Below, one piece after another: positions 16,851 to 25,547 of a DNA stretch of 64,000 nt. The notes beneath the pieces are model-generated. The model did not search any database, was not told where the DNA came from, and saw only the letters and a list, made by a program, of their open reading frames with translations. The DNA comes from Mycobacterium syngnathidarum (GTDB lineage: Bacteria > Actinomycetota > Actinomycetes > Mycobacteriales > Mycobacteriaceae). Each line of letters starts with the position of its first letter. Position 1 is the stretch's first letter. The stretch lies in NCBI RefSeq assembly GCF_001942625.1, contig NZ_MLCL01000089.1:496001-560000 (forward strand). Reading direction: 5' to 3'. The translations under genes were made by a program, and so were the position numbers.

Positions 16851-18358
16851 CGGCCTTCCTCTCCAGGAACAGGTTGTGCGGCAGCGGGTGCGGCCTCGGC
16901 AGGCAGCAGCGGACCGGCCGGAGCCGGGGCGGCACCCGGAGGGGGAGCCGATCCGGGTACCGAAGCCGCCGGGGGCGCGCCCGCCGGTCGAGGCGCCACC
17001 GGAGCGACCGGCGACAGCGGCACGGGTGGGGGCGGCGTCGGCATCAGCGCGGGATTCGCCGTGCCCGGCACCGGCCCGGACGGCGGCATCCACGACGGCA
17101 GCGGCGGATTCGGGTCGGCCAGGTTGGGGTTCGGGTTGACCAGCGGCGGCCCGACCGCCACGAGATTGCCATTCGGACCCACGACTGTCCCGGCCGGCGG
17201 CACCAGGTCGGCAGGCGGCTGATAATTCTGCGGCAGCAACACGTCCGGCAGCGCCGGCCGCGTGGGGACCAGCGGGGCGGTGAAGCAACTCGGCCCCTTG
17301 AGCCCGGAGTACTGGGGGCAGTCGGCGCGGGTGTAGCTGTAACTCGGGGTGAACGACAGGTTGATCCGCATGTTGGCGAAGTCGTGCTCAGGCATCCAGA
17401 CGTTGTCCATGAACTTGCCCGAGAGCTGATTCAGCTTGACGAAGGCCGGCACCCAGTTGTTGGAGGTGTCGGCCAGCACACCCAACACCGGCGTCAGGTT
17501 CGCGGTGGTCTTGACCAGTTGGTCGGTGTGGTTGTCCAGCGCCGTGTGCGTGGTGCCCACGGTGTTGATCCCGCCGTTGAGCATCGTGTTCAGCTGTGAA
17601 CGTTGCTCGACCAGGGTCTGCATCGGCTGCACCGCCTTGTGCAGGGCGTCGAGCAGATCGGGCGCGGTCTGCTGCAGCCCCCGAGTGGCATCGATCAGCG
17701 CCGAGACGGTGGTCGAGTCGGGTTCGGTGGCCACCACCGCATCGAGCTGATCGATCAGCCGATTCAATTGCGCTCCGCTGGTGAGCAATTCGTTGCGCCG
17801 GTTCTCGGTCGCGGCGTTCACCGCGGCCAGGATGCCCACGGTCTTGTCCTCGCGCCCACGTCCGGTGGCGGCCAGCACGTCGCGCAGCTTGCTGATCGTG
17901 GTCTGGAACAACACCGTGGGAAGTTCGGTGTCCTCGGGGATCTGCGCCCCGGCGGCGATTGGCGCGCTTGCCGTCCCGCCGGGGTCGACCAGTTGCACCG
18001 AGGACACCGCGAAGACATTGCTGGGCACCACGCGCGCGGTCACGGTCTTGGGGATGGACGCCGCATATTCGGGTTTGAGGTCGATGTGCACGAAGTTGGG
18101 ATCGCCGTTGGCGGCCGGGACGACATCGTCGACCATCCCGACGAGCACGCCGTGGTACTTCACGTCCGAACGCTGTGGCAGGCCATCGCCGACGTTCACC
18201 AGCGCGGCCACCACCGGTACCCGGGCGTCGAGCCGGCCGGTTGCCTTCACCAACAGGAACGTCGAGACCAGTGCTGCCACAACGAGTACGGCGGCACCAC
18301 AGCCGAGCAGCTGACGATCGGAGGGACCCCGCCCGTCGGTATCCAGCGCGTTACCCAT
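16847..18358 (-). CDS. Mce family protein MceA (operon 1) with Pro-rich tail
   Basis: The 503-residue protein has an anchor helix at about 18-38, the Mce domain (..VPVVAALVNVGDGLPQRSDVKYHGVLVGMV..), the MceA helical domain, a Cys pair near ..RADCPQYSG..GPSCF.., and a tail from about 355 that is very rich in Pro and Ala. MceA is the first ring subunit of the hexamer. The ATG follows the yrbEB TAG directly with no gap. The GTATPP-like tail may span the cell wall (inference). Confidence 0.92.
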   Translation of the reverse strand: MGNALDTDGRGPSDRQLLGCGAAVLVVAALVSTFLLVKATGRLDARVPVVAALVNVGDGLPQRSDVKYHGVLVGMVDDVVPAANGDPNFVHIDLKPEYAASIPKTVTARVVPSNVFAVSSVQLVDPGGTASAPIAAGAQIPEDTELPTVLFQTTISKLRDVLAATGRGREDKTVGILAAVNAATENRRNELLTSGAQLNRLIDQLDAVVATEPDSTTVSALIDATRGLQQTAPDLLDALHKAVQPMQTLVEQRSQLNTMLNGGINTVGTTHTALDNHTDQLVKTTANLTPVLGVLADTSNNWVPAFVKLNQLSGKFMDNVWMPEHDFANMRINLSFTPSYSYTRADCPQYSGLKGPSCFTAPLVPTRPALPDVLLPQNYQPPADLVPPAGTVVGPNGNLVAVGPPLVNPNPNLADPNPPLPSWMPPSGPVPGTANPALMPTPPPPVPLSPVAPVAPRPAGAPPAASVPGSAPPPGAAPAPAGPLLPAEAAPAAAQPVPGEEGR

Positions 18359-19216
18359 CTAGCCGCCGAACCTCGCTCCCGAATCGACCGTCCACAGCGC
18401 CATGGTGAGCAACATGTTGACGATGATCACCACGGTGATGCTGGCCCGCATCGCATGACCGGCCGCGACACCCACACCCACCGGGCCGCCAGAGGCATAG
18501 AACCCGTAGTAGCACTGCACCGTCGAGGCGATCCACACGAAGATGACCGCCTTGAGCACCGAGTAGAGGATGTCCTGCCCGGACAGCATGAGGCTGAAGT
18601 AATGCAGATAGGACCCGCTGGAGCCGCCGCTGATCATGTACACGACCACCTGGGTGGTCAGGTAGCTCACCGCCAGGCAGAGGGCGTAGAGCGGGATCAC
18701 CGCGACCACCGCGGCCATCAGCCGGGTGGTGACCAGATACGGAATCGGGCGGATCGCGATGGAATCGAGTGCATCGATCTCCTCGGCGATGCGCATCGAG
18801 CCCAGCTGTGCGGTGAACCGGCAGCCGGCCTGGGTCGCGAAGGCCAGCGAGGCGGCGATCGGCGCCAGTTCGCGCGTGTTGACCAGAGACGAGATGATGC
18901 CGGTGGCCGGGCCGAGGCCGAGCAGATCGAGGAAGTTGTAGCCCTCGATGCCGACGAGGGCGCCGACCGTGACACCCAGCACCACGGCCACCCCGACGGT
19001 TCCGCCACCGACCACGAGTGAGCCGTTGCCCCAGGCGATGTCGGAGAGCAGCCGGACGAATTCTCCGCGGTAGTGACGCAGCGCGATGGGCACGGCCGTC
19101 AGCGCCCGGACGAAGAACACCATCATGTGGCCCAACCGCATCACCGGCTGGGAAACCCGCTTGTACAGCCGCACCCACGGTGCGAGCAGTGGTGGGACGA
19201 ACGTAGAGGCCGTCAC
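18359..19216 (-). CDS. YrbE/MlaE-type permease B (mce operon 1)
   Basis: The 285-residue integral membrane protein has the MlaE permease pattern: about five to six helices, the cytoplasmic helix region with ..NTRELAPIAASLAFATQAGCRFTAQLGSMRIAEEIDAL.. (EQ-loop like, contacting the Mce ATPase MceG/Mkl encoded elsewhere), and a C-terminal ..YGFYASGGPVGVG... With YrbEA it forms the inner-membrane lipid permease of the Mce system. GTG start placed one base after the yrbEA stop. Confidence 0.94.
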   Translation of the reverse strand: MTASTFVPPLLAPWVRLYKRVSQPVMRLGHMMVFFVRALTAVPIALRHYRGEFVRLLSDIAWGNGSLVVGGGTVGVAVVLGVTVGALVGIEGYNFLDLLGLGPATGIISSLVNTRELAPIAASLAFATQAGCRFTAQLGSMRIAEEIDALDSIAIRPIPYLVTTRLMAAVVAVIPLYALCLAVSYLTTQVVVYMISGGSSGSYLHYFSLMLSGQDILYSVLKAVIFVWIASTVQCYYGFYASGGPVGVGVAAGHAMRASITVVIIVNMLLTMALWTVDSGARFGG

Positions 19217-19217
19217 G

Positions 19218-20087
19218 TCACAGCCCGACCCGGGGGAACAACATGATGTAGAGCTGGCTGATCGCCACGTTGACCACCATCAGCAACAGAATCGATTCGA
19301 CCACCGCCGCGTTCACGGAGTTCGCGACGCCCGTCGGGCCACCCTTGGTGGACAATCCCTTCTGGCACGACACCACGGCCACGATGGCGCCGAAGATCAC
19401 CGCCTTGACCAGAGCCACGATCATGTCGCCGGTGGTGGCGAACGAGGCGAAGGTTGCCACGAAGCTGCCGGGGGCGCCGTTCTGGAAGTAGACGTTGAAC
19501 AGGAAGCTCGCCAGGAATCCCACGAAGCACACCACACCGGTGAGCGCGACGCCGATCATGATGGCGGCGACGAAGCGTGGCACCACCAACCGTTGGATCA
19601 CCGAAACACCCATGACCTCCATGGCATCGGTTTCCTCACGCATGGTGCGCGAACCCAGGTCGGCGGTGATCGCCGATCCGACCGCGGCGGCCATGAGAAC
19701 GGCTGCCACCAGCGATGCGGCTTGCCGGATCACGGCCAGGCCGCTGGCCGCCCCGGCCAGCGACGTCGCGCCGACCTGCCCGGCCAGCAAGGCGAACTGG
19801 ATCGAGAGGGTGACACCGATCGGCAGGGCCACCAGCACGGTGGGCAGCACGGCCGTACCGGCCATGAAGGCGCCCTGGCGGATGAACTCCTGCCACTGGA
19901 AGCGTCCTGTCACCAGGTCGAAGAAGAGAATCTGGATGGTCCGGACTCCGAGGACGAACTGGTCGCCGACCGTGGTGAGTGACGCCAGAGGATGACGCCT
20001 GGCATAGCCGGTGGCCCAGTTCTCGATGGCGTCGATTCCCCGTTCCGCCTCGGTCCCCTCAGCCACACGCTCGGGCGGTGCCGTCAT
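19218..20087 (-). CDS. YrbE/MlaE-type permease A (mce operon 1)
   Basis: The 289-residue protein is the first gene of the operon. After an unusually long soluble N-terminus of about 60 residues (..IDAIENWATGYARRHPLAS..), it shows the MlaE domain with ..SAITADLGSRTMREETDAMEVMGV.., the conserved coupling-helix sequence. It pairs with YrbEB. No ATPase gene is in the operon, as usual in mycobacteria where one MceG serves all loci. The ATG lies directly after GAGAGG, which is too close for ideal initiation, so a start a few codons downstream is possible. A motif shared with mce operon 2 lies about 130 bp upstream. Confidence 0.92.
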   Translation of the reverse strand: MTAPPERVAEGTEAERGIDAIENWATGYARRHPLASLTTVGDQFVLGVRTIQILFFDLVTGRFQWQEFIRQGAFMAGTAVLPTVLVALPIGVTLSIQFALLAGQVGATSLAGAASGLAVIRQAASLVAAVLMAAAVGSAITADLGSRTMREETDAMEVMGVSVIQRLVVPRFVAAIMIGVALTGVVCFVGFLASFLFNVYFQNGAPGSFVATFASFATTGDMIVALVKAVIFGAIVAVVSCQKGLSTKGGPTGVANSVNAAVVESILLLMVVNVAISQLYIMLFPRVGL

Positions 20088-20218
20088 CCTCTCTCATTAA
20101 GCAGCAGAACGAACACAGTGCAATCCCTCCCCAGGCCGAGATATGGCCACCGCCGGCCGGATAACTCGCAGTGGTTGGCACCGTAACGTCGGCGCTCGTG
20201 CTCCGTCAATGTTTTGCC

Positions 20219-20235
20219 GAATTATCATTCACTTA
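20219..20235. promoter_or_regulatory. Candidate operator GAATTATCATTCACTTA upstream of mce operon 1
   Basis: Matches 15 of 17 bases of a sequence at 37275-37291 upstream of mce operon 2, differing only at positions 5-6. The core GAAT-N4-ATTC is palindromic, as expected for a dimeric regulator site. It lies 132 bp before yrbEA. TCATCAA follows within 11 bases here and within 15 at the other copy. Confidence 0.45.
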
Positions 20236-20715
20236 GCGAGGTTGGCTCATCAATCTCCGGCAAATCAGTCGCCGTCCGCCGGCACGCCGCGCCCGTCACG
20301 CCGCCGCACGGTGGCGACGTTTTCACTTCGTGTATCACCTGTAAATGCAGCACATTCAGCCTCCAGGGGGCCGGCAGCCCCATTGACACCGGCGTAAGGG
20401 ACACGCCCGACCGGTCAGGGATTCGCGCCCGCGGCACGAACTCACCACGGAATCAGTACCCGGGATGCACGTTAACTTTGCCAATCGTGCCGAACTCGTC
20501 GGAAAAGTTGCCACGATTTTGCCGACGGGCCGCACCGCGGTGCCTGGTGAGCTGTTGCGCCGAAGTCTACTGACTACGGCCGATGTCAGTCGAGTTTCGA
20601 CCGATCTCGCAGCGGCGTCCGGCGTCGCCGCCGGCTTCCACAGGCCGCGTCGGCCGGCAACGGGCCCGAGGTGACCCAGTTCGACAACTTGGGCTCAGCA
20701 ACGGCCTCGCGGCAA

Positions 20716-20721
20716 TACTCT
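20716..20721 (+). promoter_or_regulatory. -10 element TACTCT for gpsA, leaderless start
   Basis: TACTCT fits the mycobacterial TANNNT -10 consensus and ends 7 bases before the gpsA ATG, the spacing expected when transcription starts on the ATG itself. No Shine-Dalgarno sequence is present, which agrees with a leaderless mRNA. Confidence 0.5.
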
Positions 20722-20728
20722 GATCGCC

Positions 20729-21754
20729 ATGGCACCCGCGCAACGAGAACCCAACGTCGTCGTCCTCGGCGGAGGATCCTGGGGCACCACCGTCGCCTCG
20801 ATCTGCGCTCGGCGCGGCCCCACCCTGCAATGGGTGCGGTCGGAGGAGACCGCCAAGGACATCAACGAGAACCACCGCAACTCGCGCTATCTGGGGAACG
20901 AAGTGGCACTCCCCGAAAGCCTCAAGGCCACAAACGATTTCAGCGAGGCCGCCAACTGCGCCGATGTGATCGTGATGGGCGTGCCGTCCCACGGCTTCCG
21001 CGGGGTGCTCACCGAGCTGGCCCGCGAGCTGCGACCATGGGTGCCGGTGGTGTCCCTGGTCAAGGGCCTGGAACAGGGCACCAACCGGCGGATGAGCGAG
21101 ATCGTCGACGAGGTGCTGCCCGGGCATCCGGCCGGCATCCTGGCCGGACCCAATATCGCCCGCGAGGTCGCCGAAGGCTATGCCGCCGCGGCCGTGCTGG
21201 CCATGCCCGACCAACACCTCGCGGCCAATATCGCAACCTTGTTCCGCACCAGGCGGTTTCGCACCTACACCACCGACGACGTGATCGGCGTGGAGATGGC
21301 CGGGGCACTCAAGAACGTCTACGCCATCGCCGTCGGCATGGGCTATTCACTGGGAATCGGGGAGAACACCCGCGCCATGGTGATGGCCCGGGCGGTGCGA
21401 GAGATGGCCAAACTCGGCGAAGCGATGGGCGGGCACCGCGACACCTTCGCCGGCCTGGCCGGCATGGGAGACCTCATCGTCACCTGCACCAGCCAGCGCA
21501 GTCGTAACCGTCACGTCGGCGAGCAATTGGGCGCGGGCAAGAAGATCGACGAGATCATCGCGTCGATGAATCAGGTCGCCGAGGGCGTCAAGGCTGCGAG
21601 CGTGATCATGGAGTTCGCCGACAAATATGGGCTGAACATGCCCATCGCCCGCGAGGTCGACCGGGTGATCAACCACAGCAGCACGGTCGAAGACGCCTAT
21701 CGCGGCTTGTTGGTGGAAAAGCCGGGCCACGAGGTGCACGGCTCCGGATTCTGA
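20729..21754 (+). CDS. gpsA: NAD(P)-dependent glycerol-3-phosphate dehydrogenase (GpdA1-like)
   Basis: Reduces dihydroxyacetone phosphate to sn-glycerol 3-phosphate, the backbone for phospholipids, in the cytoplasm. The 341 residues (same as M. tuberculosis Rv0564c) show the N-terminal dinucleotide-binding loop GGGSWGTT (14-21), LVKGLE with Lys112, AGPNIAREVAEG, and the catalytic Lys195 in ALKNVYAIAVG, then the helical C-terminal domain. The sequence GPN in place of the usual GPS is a minor variation shared with mycobacterial GpdA1. It ends 16 bases before the convergent secreted-protein gene. Confidence 0.95.
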   Translation: MAPAQREPNVVVLGGGSWGTTVASICARRGPTLQWVRSEETAKDINENHRNSRYLGNEVALPESLKATNDFSEAANCADVIVMGVPSHGFRGVLTELARELRPWVPVVSLVKGLEQGTNRRMSEIVDEVLPGHPAGILAGPNIAREVAEGYAAAAVLAMPDQHLAANIATLFRTRRFRTYTTDDVIGVEMAGALKNVYAIAVGMGYSLGIGENTRAMVMARAVREMAKLGEAMGGHRDTFAGLAGMGDLIVTCTSQRSRNRHVGEQLGAGKKIDEIIASMNQVAEGVKAASVIMEFADKYGLNMPIAREVDRVINHSSTVEDAYRGLLVEKPGHEVHGSGF

Positions 21755-21770
21755 GCCCGTCGGGCCGACC

Positions 21771-22286
21771 TCAGCCGATCTGGAAGGTGGGCTTGAAGTC
21801 CGATTCCTGCTCACCGATGACGAAGCTGCCCGCCGGGCCGATCACGAAACCGGACTGGTTGCGGCCGTCGATGCACGACGTCGTCACCCCGTCGGTGCCG
21901 CAGCTGATCGTCTGATAGCTGATCCGCGAATTCGGCGGCAACGGCTTGGGATTGTCGACGACGGCGAACACCGGGGCCGGTGAGCTGGCGAACCCGGGAA
22001 CCCCGGGCCCGCCGCTGACCAAATTGGCGCCGTTGGGCGCGGCCGGGATCGGGCCACTGCAGCCGTAACCGCCGCTGCGCTGCAGCACGCAGGTGATCCC
22101 CTCGGGGACGCTGAACGCGTACCAGTTGTTGTCCATCACCGCGTATTCAGAGGTCTTGACCGGTGGATACGCGTTGACATTGGGGAGGGCCGGAGCCGGT
22201 TCCGGCTCGGCGGCCGCCACCGGCGGCACACTCATCACCGCCGCCCCCGCGGCGCTCACCAGGCCAATCACCACTCTGCTCAGCAC
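21771..22286 (-). CDS. Secreted protein of unknown function, 171 aa
   Basis: A signal peptide (MLSRVVIGLVSAAGAAVMSVPPVAAA) is followed by a Pro-rich linker and a domain with four Cys (..ITCVLQ.., ..YGCSGP.., ..ISCGTDG.., ..TSCIDG..), likely two disulfides. The repeated Gly/Pro loops suggest a beta-rich extracytoplasmic domain. No enzyme motif is visible. It lies 50 bases downstream of another small secreted protein gene in the same direction, so the two may be co-transcribed. Confidence 0.78.
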   Translation of the reverse strand: MLSRVVIGLVSAAGAAVMSVPPVAAAEPEPAPALPNVNAYPPVKTSEYAVMDNNWYAFSVPEGITCVLQRSGGYGCSGPIPAAPNGANLVSGGPGVPGFASSPAPVFAVVDNPKPLPPNSRISYQTISCGTDGVTTSCIDGRNQSGFVIGPAGSFVIGEQESDFKPTFQIG

Positions 22287-22336
22287 GTCGCCACACTAAC
22301 CCGGGGCGTTGGTGTGGTCCACCGCTGCGGGGCGGG

Positions 22337-22657
22337 CTACTTACCCTGGCCGCAGGCGAGGTCGACGTAAACCGTGGTGTAGCGGACCCGCTCCTCGGTG
22401 TTGCCGCGCGGGGCGGCCTTGAGTTCGGTGATGTCGCGGCCAGGACGGACGGCCTTGACGTTGCAGTCGCTGATCGACCCGCTGCCGACCCGGGACAGGA
22501 TGACGCGGTAGCCCTCGTCCTCCAATTGCTTGATCGTCTGCTGCGCCGACCCGGTGCCACCCGGCGCCGCCGCGGCCGGTCCGGCCACCGCCAGCGCACC
22601 TACGGCCAAACCGGTTCCGATCGCGGCGATGACACCATTCCTGACGGAGTTCCCCAT
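22337..22657 (-). CDS. Small secreted protein, 106 aa
   Basis: An N-terminal signal peptide with the cleavage region AGPAAAAPG leaves a mature protein of about 75 residues with two Cys (..SDCNVKAV.. and ..LACGQGK), likely one disulfide. The fold is small and mixed (..TIKQLEDEGYRVILSRVGSG..), similar to small secreted proteins common in mycobacteria; the family's role is unknown. A GGAAGG ribosome-binding site precedes the ATG. Confidence 0.75.
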   Translation of the reverse strand: MGNSVRNGVIAAIGTGLAVGALAVAGPAAAAPGGTGSAQQTIKQLEDEGYRVILSRVGSGSISDCNVKAVRPGRDITELKAAPRGNTEERVRYTTVYVDLACGQGK

Positions 22658-22774
22658 TGAACTACCTGCCTTCCTTGCTGATTGATTTCAGCCTATGCAC
22701 GTAATTCAGCCAGGTCCATCGACTCATGTTGAACGCATACAAATGGGCGCATATGAATAGCGCACATTGGAAAC

Positions 22775-24289
22775 TCAGGCCGGATTCATATGTTTCGAGT
22801 ACCCGCCGACCACGTCGGGGGCAGCCTCGCCTGCCAGCGGGATACGCACAGTAAACACTGTTTCACCAGGCTTCGAGGCCACCGCCACGGTCCCGTTGTG
22901 CGCCTCGACGATCGACGCCACGATGGCCAGACCCAGCCCGGTACTGCCCAATTCTCGCGACCGCGATTTATCGGCCCGCACAAATCTACCGAAAAGATTC
23001 GGCAACAATTCGGCATCAATTCCCGGCCCGTCGTCGGTAACCGTTAATTCCGCGAATTCATCACCTTTGGTGAGCGCAATTGCGACGGTCACTCCGGGCG
23101 GCGTATGTATGCGGGCATTCGTCAACAGATTGCTGACCACTTGGTGCAGCCGGGCCAGATCGCCGCGCACCCACAGCGGATCGTCGGGCAACTCGGCCAC
23201 CCAGTGATGCTCGGGCGCACCCACCGCCACGTCGTTGACCGCGTCGACCACCAGATCGCTCAGGTCGATGTCGTCGGTCTCCAGGTCCTGCCCCTCACTC
23301 AACCGCGACAACAACAGCAGGTCACTGACCAGGCCCGTCATCCGTCGCGCTTCGGCTTCGATGCGGGCCAGCGCGTATTCGGTGGTCGGCGGCAGCGTTG
23401 CGCTGTCCTGCCGGGTCAGCTCGGCATATCCCTGGATCGCGGCCAGCGGGGTACGCAGCTCATGGCTGGCATCGGTGAGGAACTGCCGGGTGCGCCGGTC
23501 GGACTCGGCCAGCGCAGCCAGCGCGCTGTCGACGTTGGCCAGCAGCTGGTTGAGCGTTTCCCCTACCAGGCCGACCTCGGTGTCCGGATCGGTATCGGTG
23601 TCCCGCACCCGCGTCGTGATCCGATGATCGCCACCGTCCAACGGCAGTTTCGCCACCTTGGCCGCGGTCGCCGCCACCCGGCTCAACGGCCGCAGCGCGT
23701 AGCGGACCACCGCGACGGTGCCCAAGGCGGTGACGATCAGGGCGATGACGATCATCACCCCGACGGTCACCGTTTTGCGGGCGATCACCAGGTTCGCGCT
23801 GTCCAGCGACACCCCAGAAACCAGCACGTCACCGTTTTCCGCAGGCTGGCTGGCCAGCCGGTAGGAGCCCAGCACCGGAAGCTTCACCGTGCGGGGACGC
23901 TCGTCGGTCCAGCTGTACTGGTCGAGTGCCCGAGTCACCGCCGCCGGCGCCGGGTGCGGCTCACCGTCGGAGAACACCGCCGACTGCATCACCACACCGT
24001 CGTGCAGCACCGCGATCAGGTTGCCCGGAGCCTGCCCGACGAACGCCGTGAGCGCCTCGGCGTCTGCCGCGAGCTCGTGCTCGTCCCGACTCTCCCGCCA
24101 TTTCTCGTGGGAATGACTGAAGGCGGCCAACGACCGCGACACCTCGGTATCGCTCATCGTCGTCACGTACGTGTGCAGGCTGTATATCGACAACGCGCCG
24201 ACTGCGAACAGCACCACCGTGACGATCGCACTGACACCCAGCACCAATTTCCGGCGCAGCGAGCGCGGCCCCCAGCGTCTGGGCGGCAT
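22775..24289 (-). CDS. trcS: Sensor histidine kinase, TrcS-like
   Basis: Membrane kinase that transfers phosphate to its partner regulator. It has a first helix (about 13-38), an extracytoplasmic sensor of about 130 residues, a second helix (172-196), a HAMP region, the H-box SHELRTPLAAIQGY with phospho-acceptor His276, N-box VSNLLTNARIHTP, and G-boxes DDGPGID and GSTGLGLAIV. 504 residues, close to TrcS of M. tuberculosis (509). It follows the response regulator gene by 7 bases. The TrcRS name rests on length and order, so another OmpR-type pair cannot be excluded. Confidence 0.85.
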   Translation of the reverse strand: MPPRRWGPRSLRRKLVLGVSAIVTVVLFAVGALSIYSLHTYVTTMSDTEVSRSLAAFSHSHEKWRESRDEHELAADAEALTAFVGQAPGNLIAVLHDGVVMQSAVFSDGEPHPAPAAVTRALDQYSWTDERPRTVKLPVLGSYRLASQPAENGDVLVSGVSLDSANLVIARKTVTVGVMIVIALIVTALGTVAVVRYALRPLSRVAATAAKVAKLPLDGGDHRITTRVRDTDTDPDTEVGLVGETLNQLLANVDSALAALAESDRRTRQFLTDASHELRTPLAAIQGYAELTRQDSATLPPTTEYALARIEAEARRMTGLVSDLLLLSRLSEGQDLETDDIDLSDLVVDAVNDVAVGAPEHHWVAELPDDPLWVRGDLARLHQVVSNLLTNARIHTPPGVTVAIALTKGDEFAELTVTDDGPGIDAELLPNLFGRFVRADKSRSRELGSTGLGLAIVASIVEAHNGTVAVASKPGETVFTVRIPLAGEAAPDVVGGYSKHMNPA

Positions 24290-24296
24290 CAGCCGG

Positions 24297-25070
24297 TCAC
24301 GACGCCGGCCGCAGCATGTATCCGACGCCGCGCACGGTGTGGATCATCGGCTCGCGGTCGGTGTCGACCTTCTTGCGCAGGTAGGAGATGTACAGGTCGA
24401 CGATGCTCGACTTTCCACCGAACCCGTAATTCCACACCCGGTCGAGAATCTCGGCCCGGCTCAACGCCCGGCGCGGGTTGCGCATCAGGTAGCGCAACAA
24501 CTCGAACTCGGTCACCGTGAGGTTGATCGGTTCACCGGCCCGGGTGACCTCCCGGCTGGCCCCGTCGAGCACCATGTCGCCGACCTTGAGGGTCTCGTCG
24601 GCCGGCGGTGTGGTGTGGCTCGACCTGCGCAGCAGCCCCCGCAGCCGGGCCACCAGCTCCTCGAGGCTGAACGGTTTGGTCATGTAGTCGTCGGCGCCCG
24701 CGGTCAGGCCGGAGACCCGATCCAACACAGAATCCCTGGCGGTCAGGAACAGCGTGGGCGTGTAGCCGTCGGCTTCCCGCACCCGTTGCAGAATCTGCAG
24801 GCCGTCGATGTCGGGCAGCATGATGTCGAGCACCACGACGTCGGGCTCGATCTCGTCGAACTTTGCTACCGCGTCGTGGCCGTTGTGCGCCACGTCGACT
24901 TCCCAGCCTTCGTAGTGCAGAGCCATCTTGACGAGGTTGGTCAGCGCCGGCTCGTCGTCAACCAGCAACACTCGGATTGCTGATCCGTCGGTGCGGTGAA
25001 TCTTCGGCAACTGTCCGAGGATGGCCTGGCGGGGTTGCTGGGCGCGGGGGGAAACGGGCATCGTCGTCAT
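24297..25070 (-). CDS. trcR: OmpR-family response regulator, TrcR-like
   Basis: The 257 residues match the length of TrcR. A receiver domain (34-150) carries acidic pair Asp38-Asp39, phospho-acceptor Asp82 in VVVLDIMLPD, Thr/Ser switch in FLTARDS and Lys132 in YMTKPFS. A C-terminal winged helix (about 165-257) ends ..HTVRGVGYMLRP, typical of the OmpR/PhoB class. An N-terminal extension of about 30 residues is unusual. TrcR is known to activate its own promoter by binding AT-rich DNA, and the upstream region here is distinctly AT-rich. Confidence 0.86.
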   Translation of the reverse strand: MTTMPVSPRAQQPRQAILGQLPKIHRTDGSAIRVLLVDDEPALTNLVKMALHYEGWEVDVAHNGHDAVAKFDEIEPDVVVLDIMLPDIDGLQILQRVREADGYTPTLFLTARDSVLDRVSGLTAGADDYMTKPFSLEELVARLRGLLRRSSHTTPPADETLKVGDMVLDGASREVTRAGEPINLTVTEFELLRYLMRNPRRALSRAEILDRVWNYGFGGKSSIVDLYISYLRKKVDTDREPMIHTVRGVGYMLRPAS

Positions 25071-25547
25071 GCCTCCATTGTGCGGAGTACACAGAGTGTT
25101 GTCACGGAGTTCATATGGACTTCTAAGGGAATGCCGTATCTATGAGTTTTCTATGATGCACGTCACGTTTCTGACCTGTGGTGATCCAGCTCAAATGTCT
25201 TGCGATACATACAGTTTCAAACGAGTAGATGAACAATTGGTGCTGCCCAATGCCATTTCCTGAATGATTCTCCCTGCACACCAGGGATATTCGCGGGGAC
25301 GGACACTTCACCGAAACATTTGGGTTCCCTATGCGTGGTCGAATCTTCCTTGCGCCTGCTCACAGCGATAAATACTCTCGCCCACAGCAATTGGGTAATA
25401 CCCAGCTACAGGTGAGCCATAAGTCGACTTGTGTCGCACTGCGCTCCAACACCTTTCGCAGTTGTTCCCCGACAACGGCGTCAATAACTTTGCGCGGGCC
25501 GCAACGAGGCGAGCCCGCGCATCACCGATTCCAGACGGAGGCGCGCC
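25071..25547. promoter_or_regulatory. AT-rich intergenic region between trcR and the SulP-carbonic anhydrase gene
   Basis: This 477-bp stretch separates two divergent genes and is much richer in A and T than the rest of the window (for example 25120-25300). It has no convincing coding frame or long inverted repeat. It should hold both promoters, and a site for TrcR-type autoregulation is plausible. Confidence 0.55.

Larger units (their letters stand above)
20088..20728. promoter_or_regulatory. Intergenic control region between mce operon 1 and gpsA
   Basis: This 641-bp non-coding stretch separates the divergent mce operon 1 and gpsA. Its middle (20200-20360) is clearly less GC-rich than surrounding genes. 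It contains the GAAT..ATTC-type motif at 20219-20235, shared with mce operon 2, and the gpsA -10 element. Small open frames here have no ribosome-binding sites or coding character. Confidence 0.6.

Noticed and set aside
17603..19021. A 472-residue open frame on the plus strand, antisense to mceA and yrbEB
   Set aside because: His/Gln/Arg-rich nonsense typical of the antisense of high-GC genes; the minus-strand frames encode recognised Mce and YrbE proteins.
9612..20087. Assigning mce operon 1 to a named locus (mce1-mce8)
   Set aside because: The YrbEA sequence does not look like the remembered YrbE1A, and locus naming needs a phylogeny that cannot be run here.
20465..20674. A 69-residue open frame between mce operon 1 and gpsA
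   Set aside because: No ribosome-binding site, no coding-type third-position bias, and no family resemblance.
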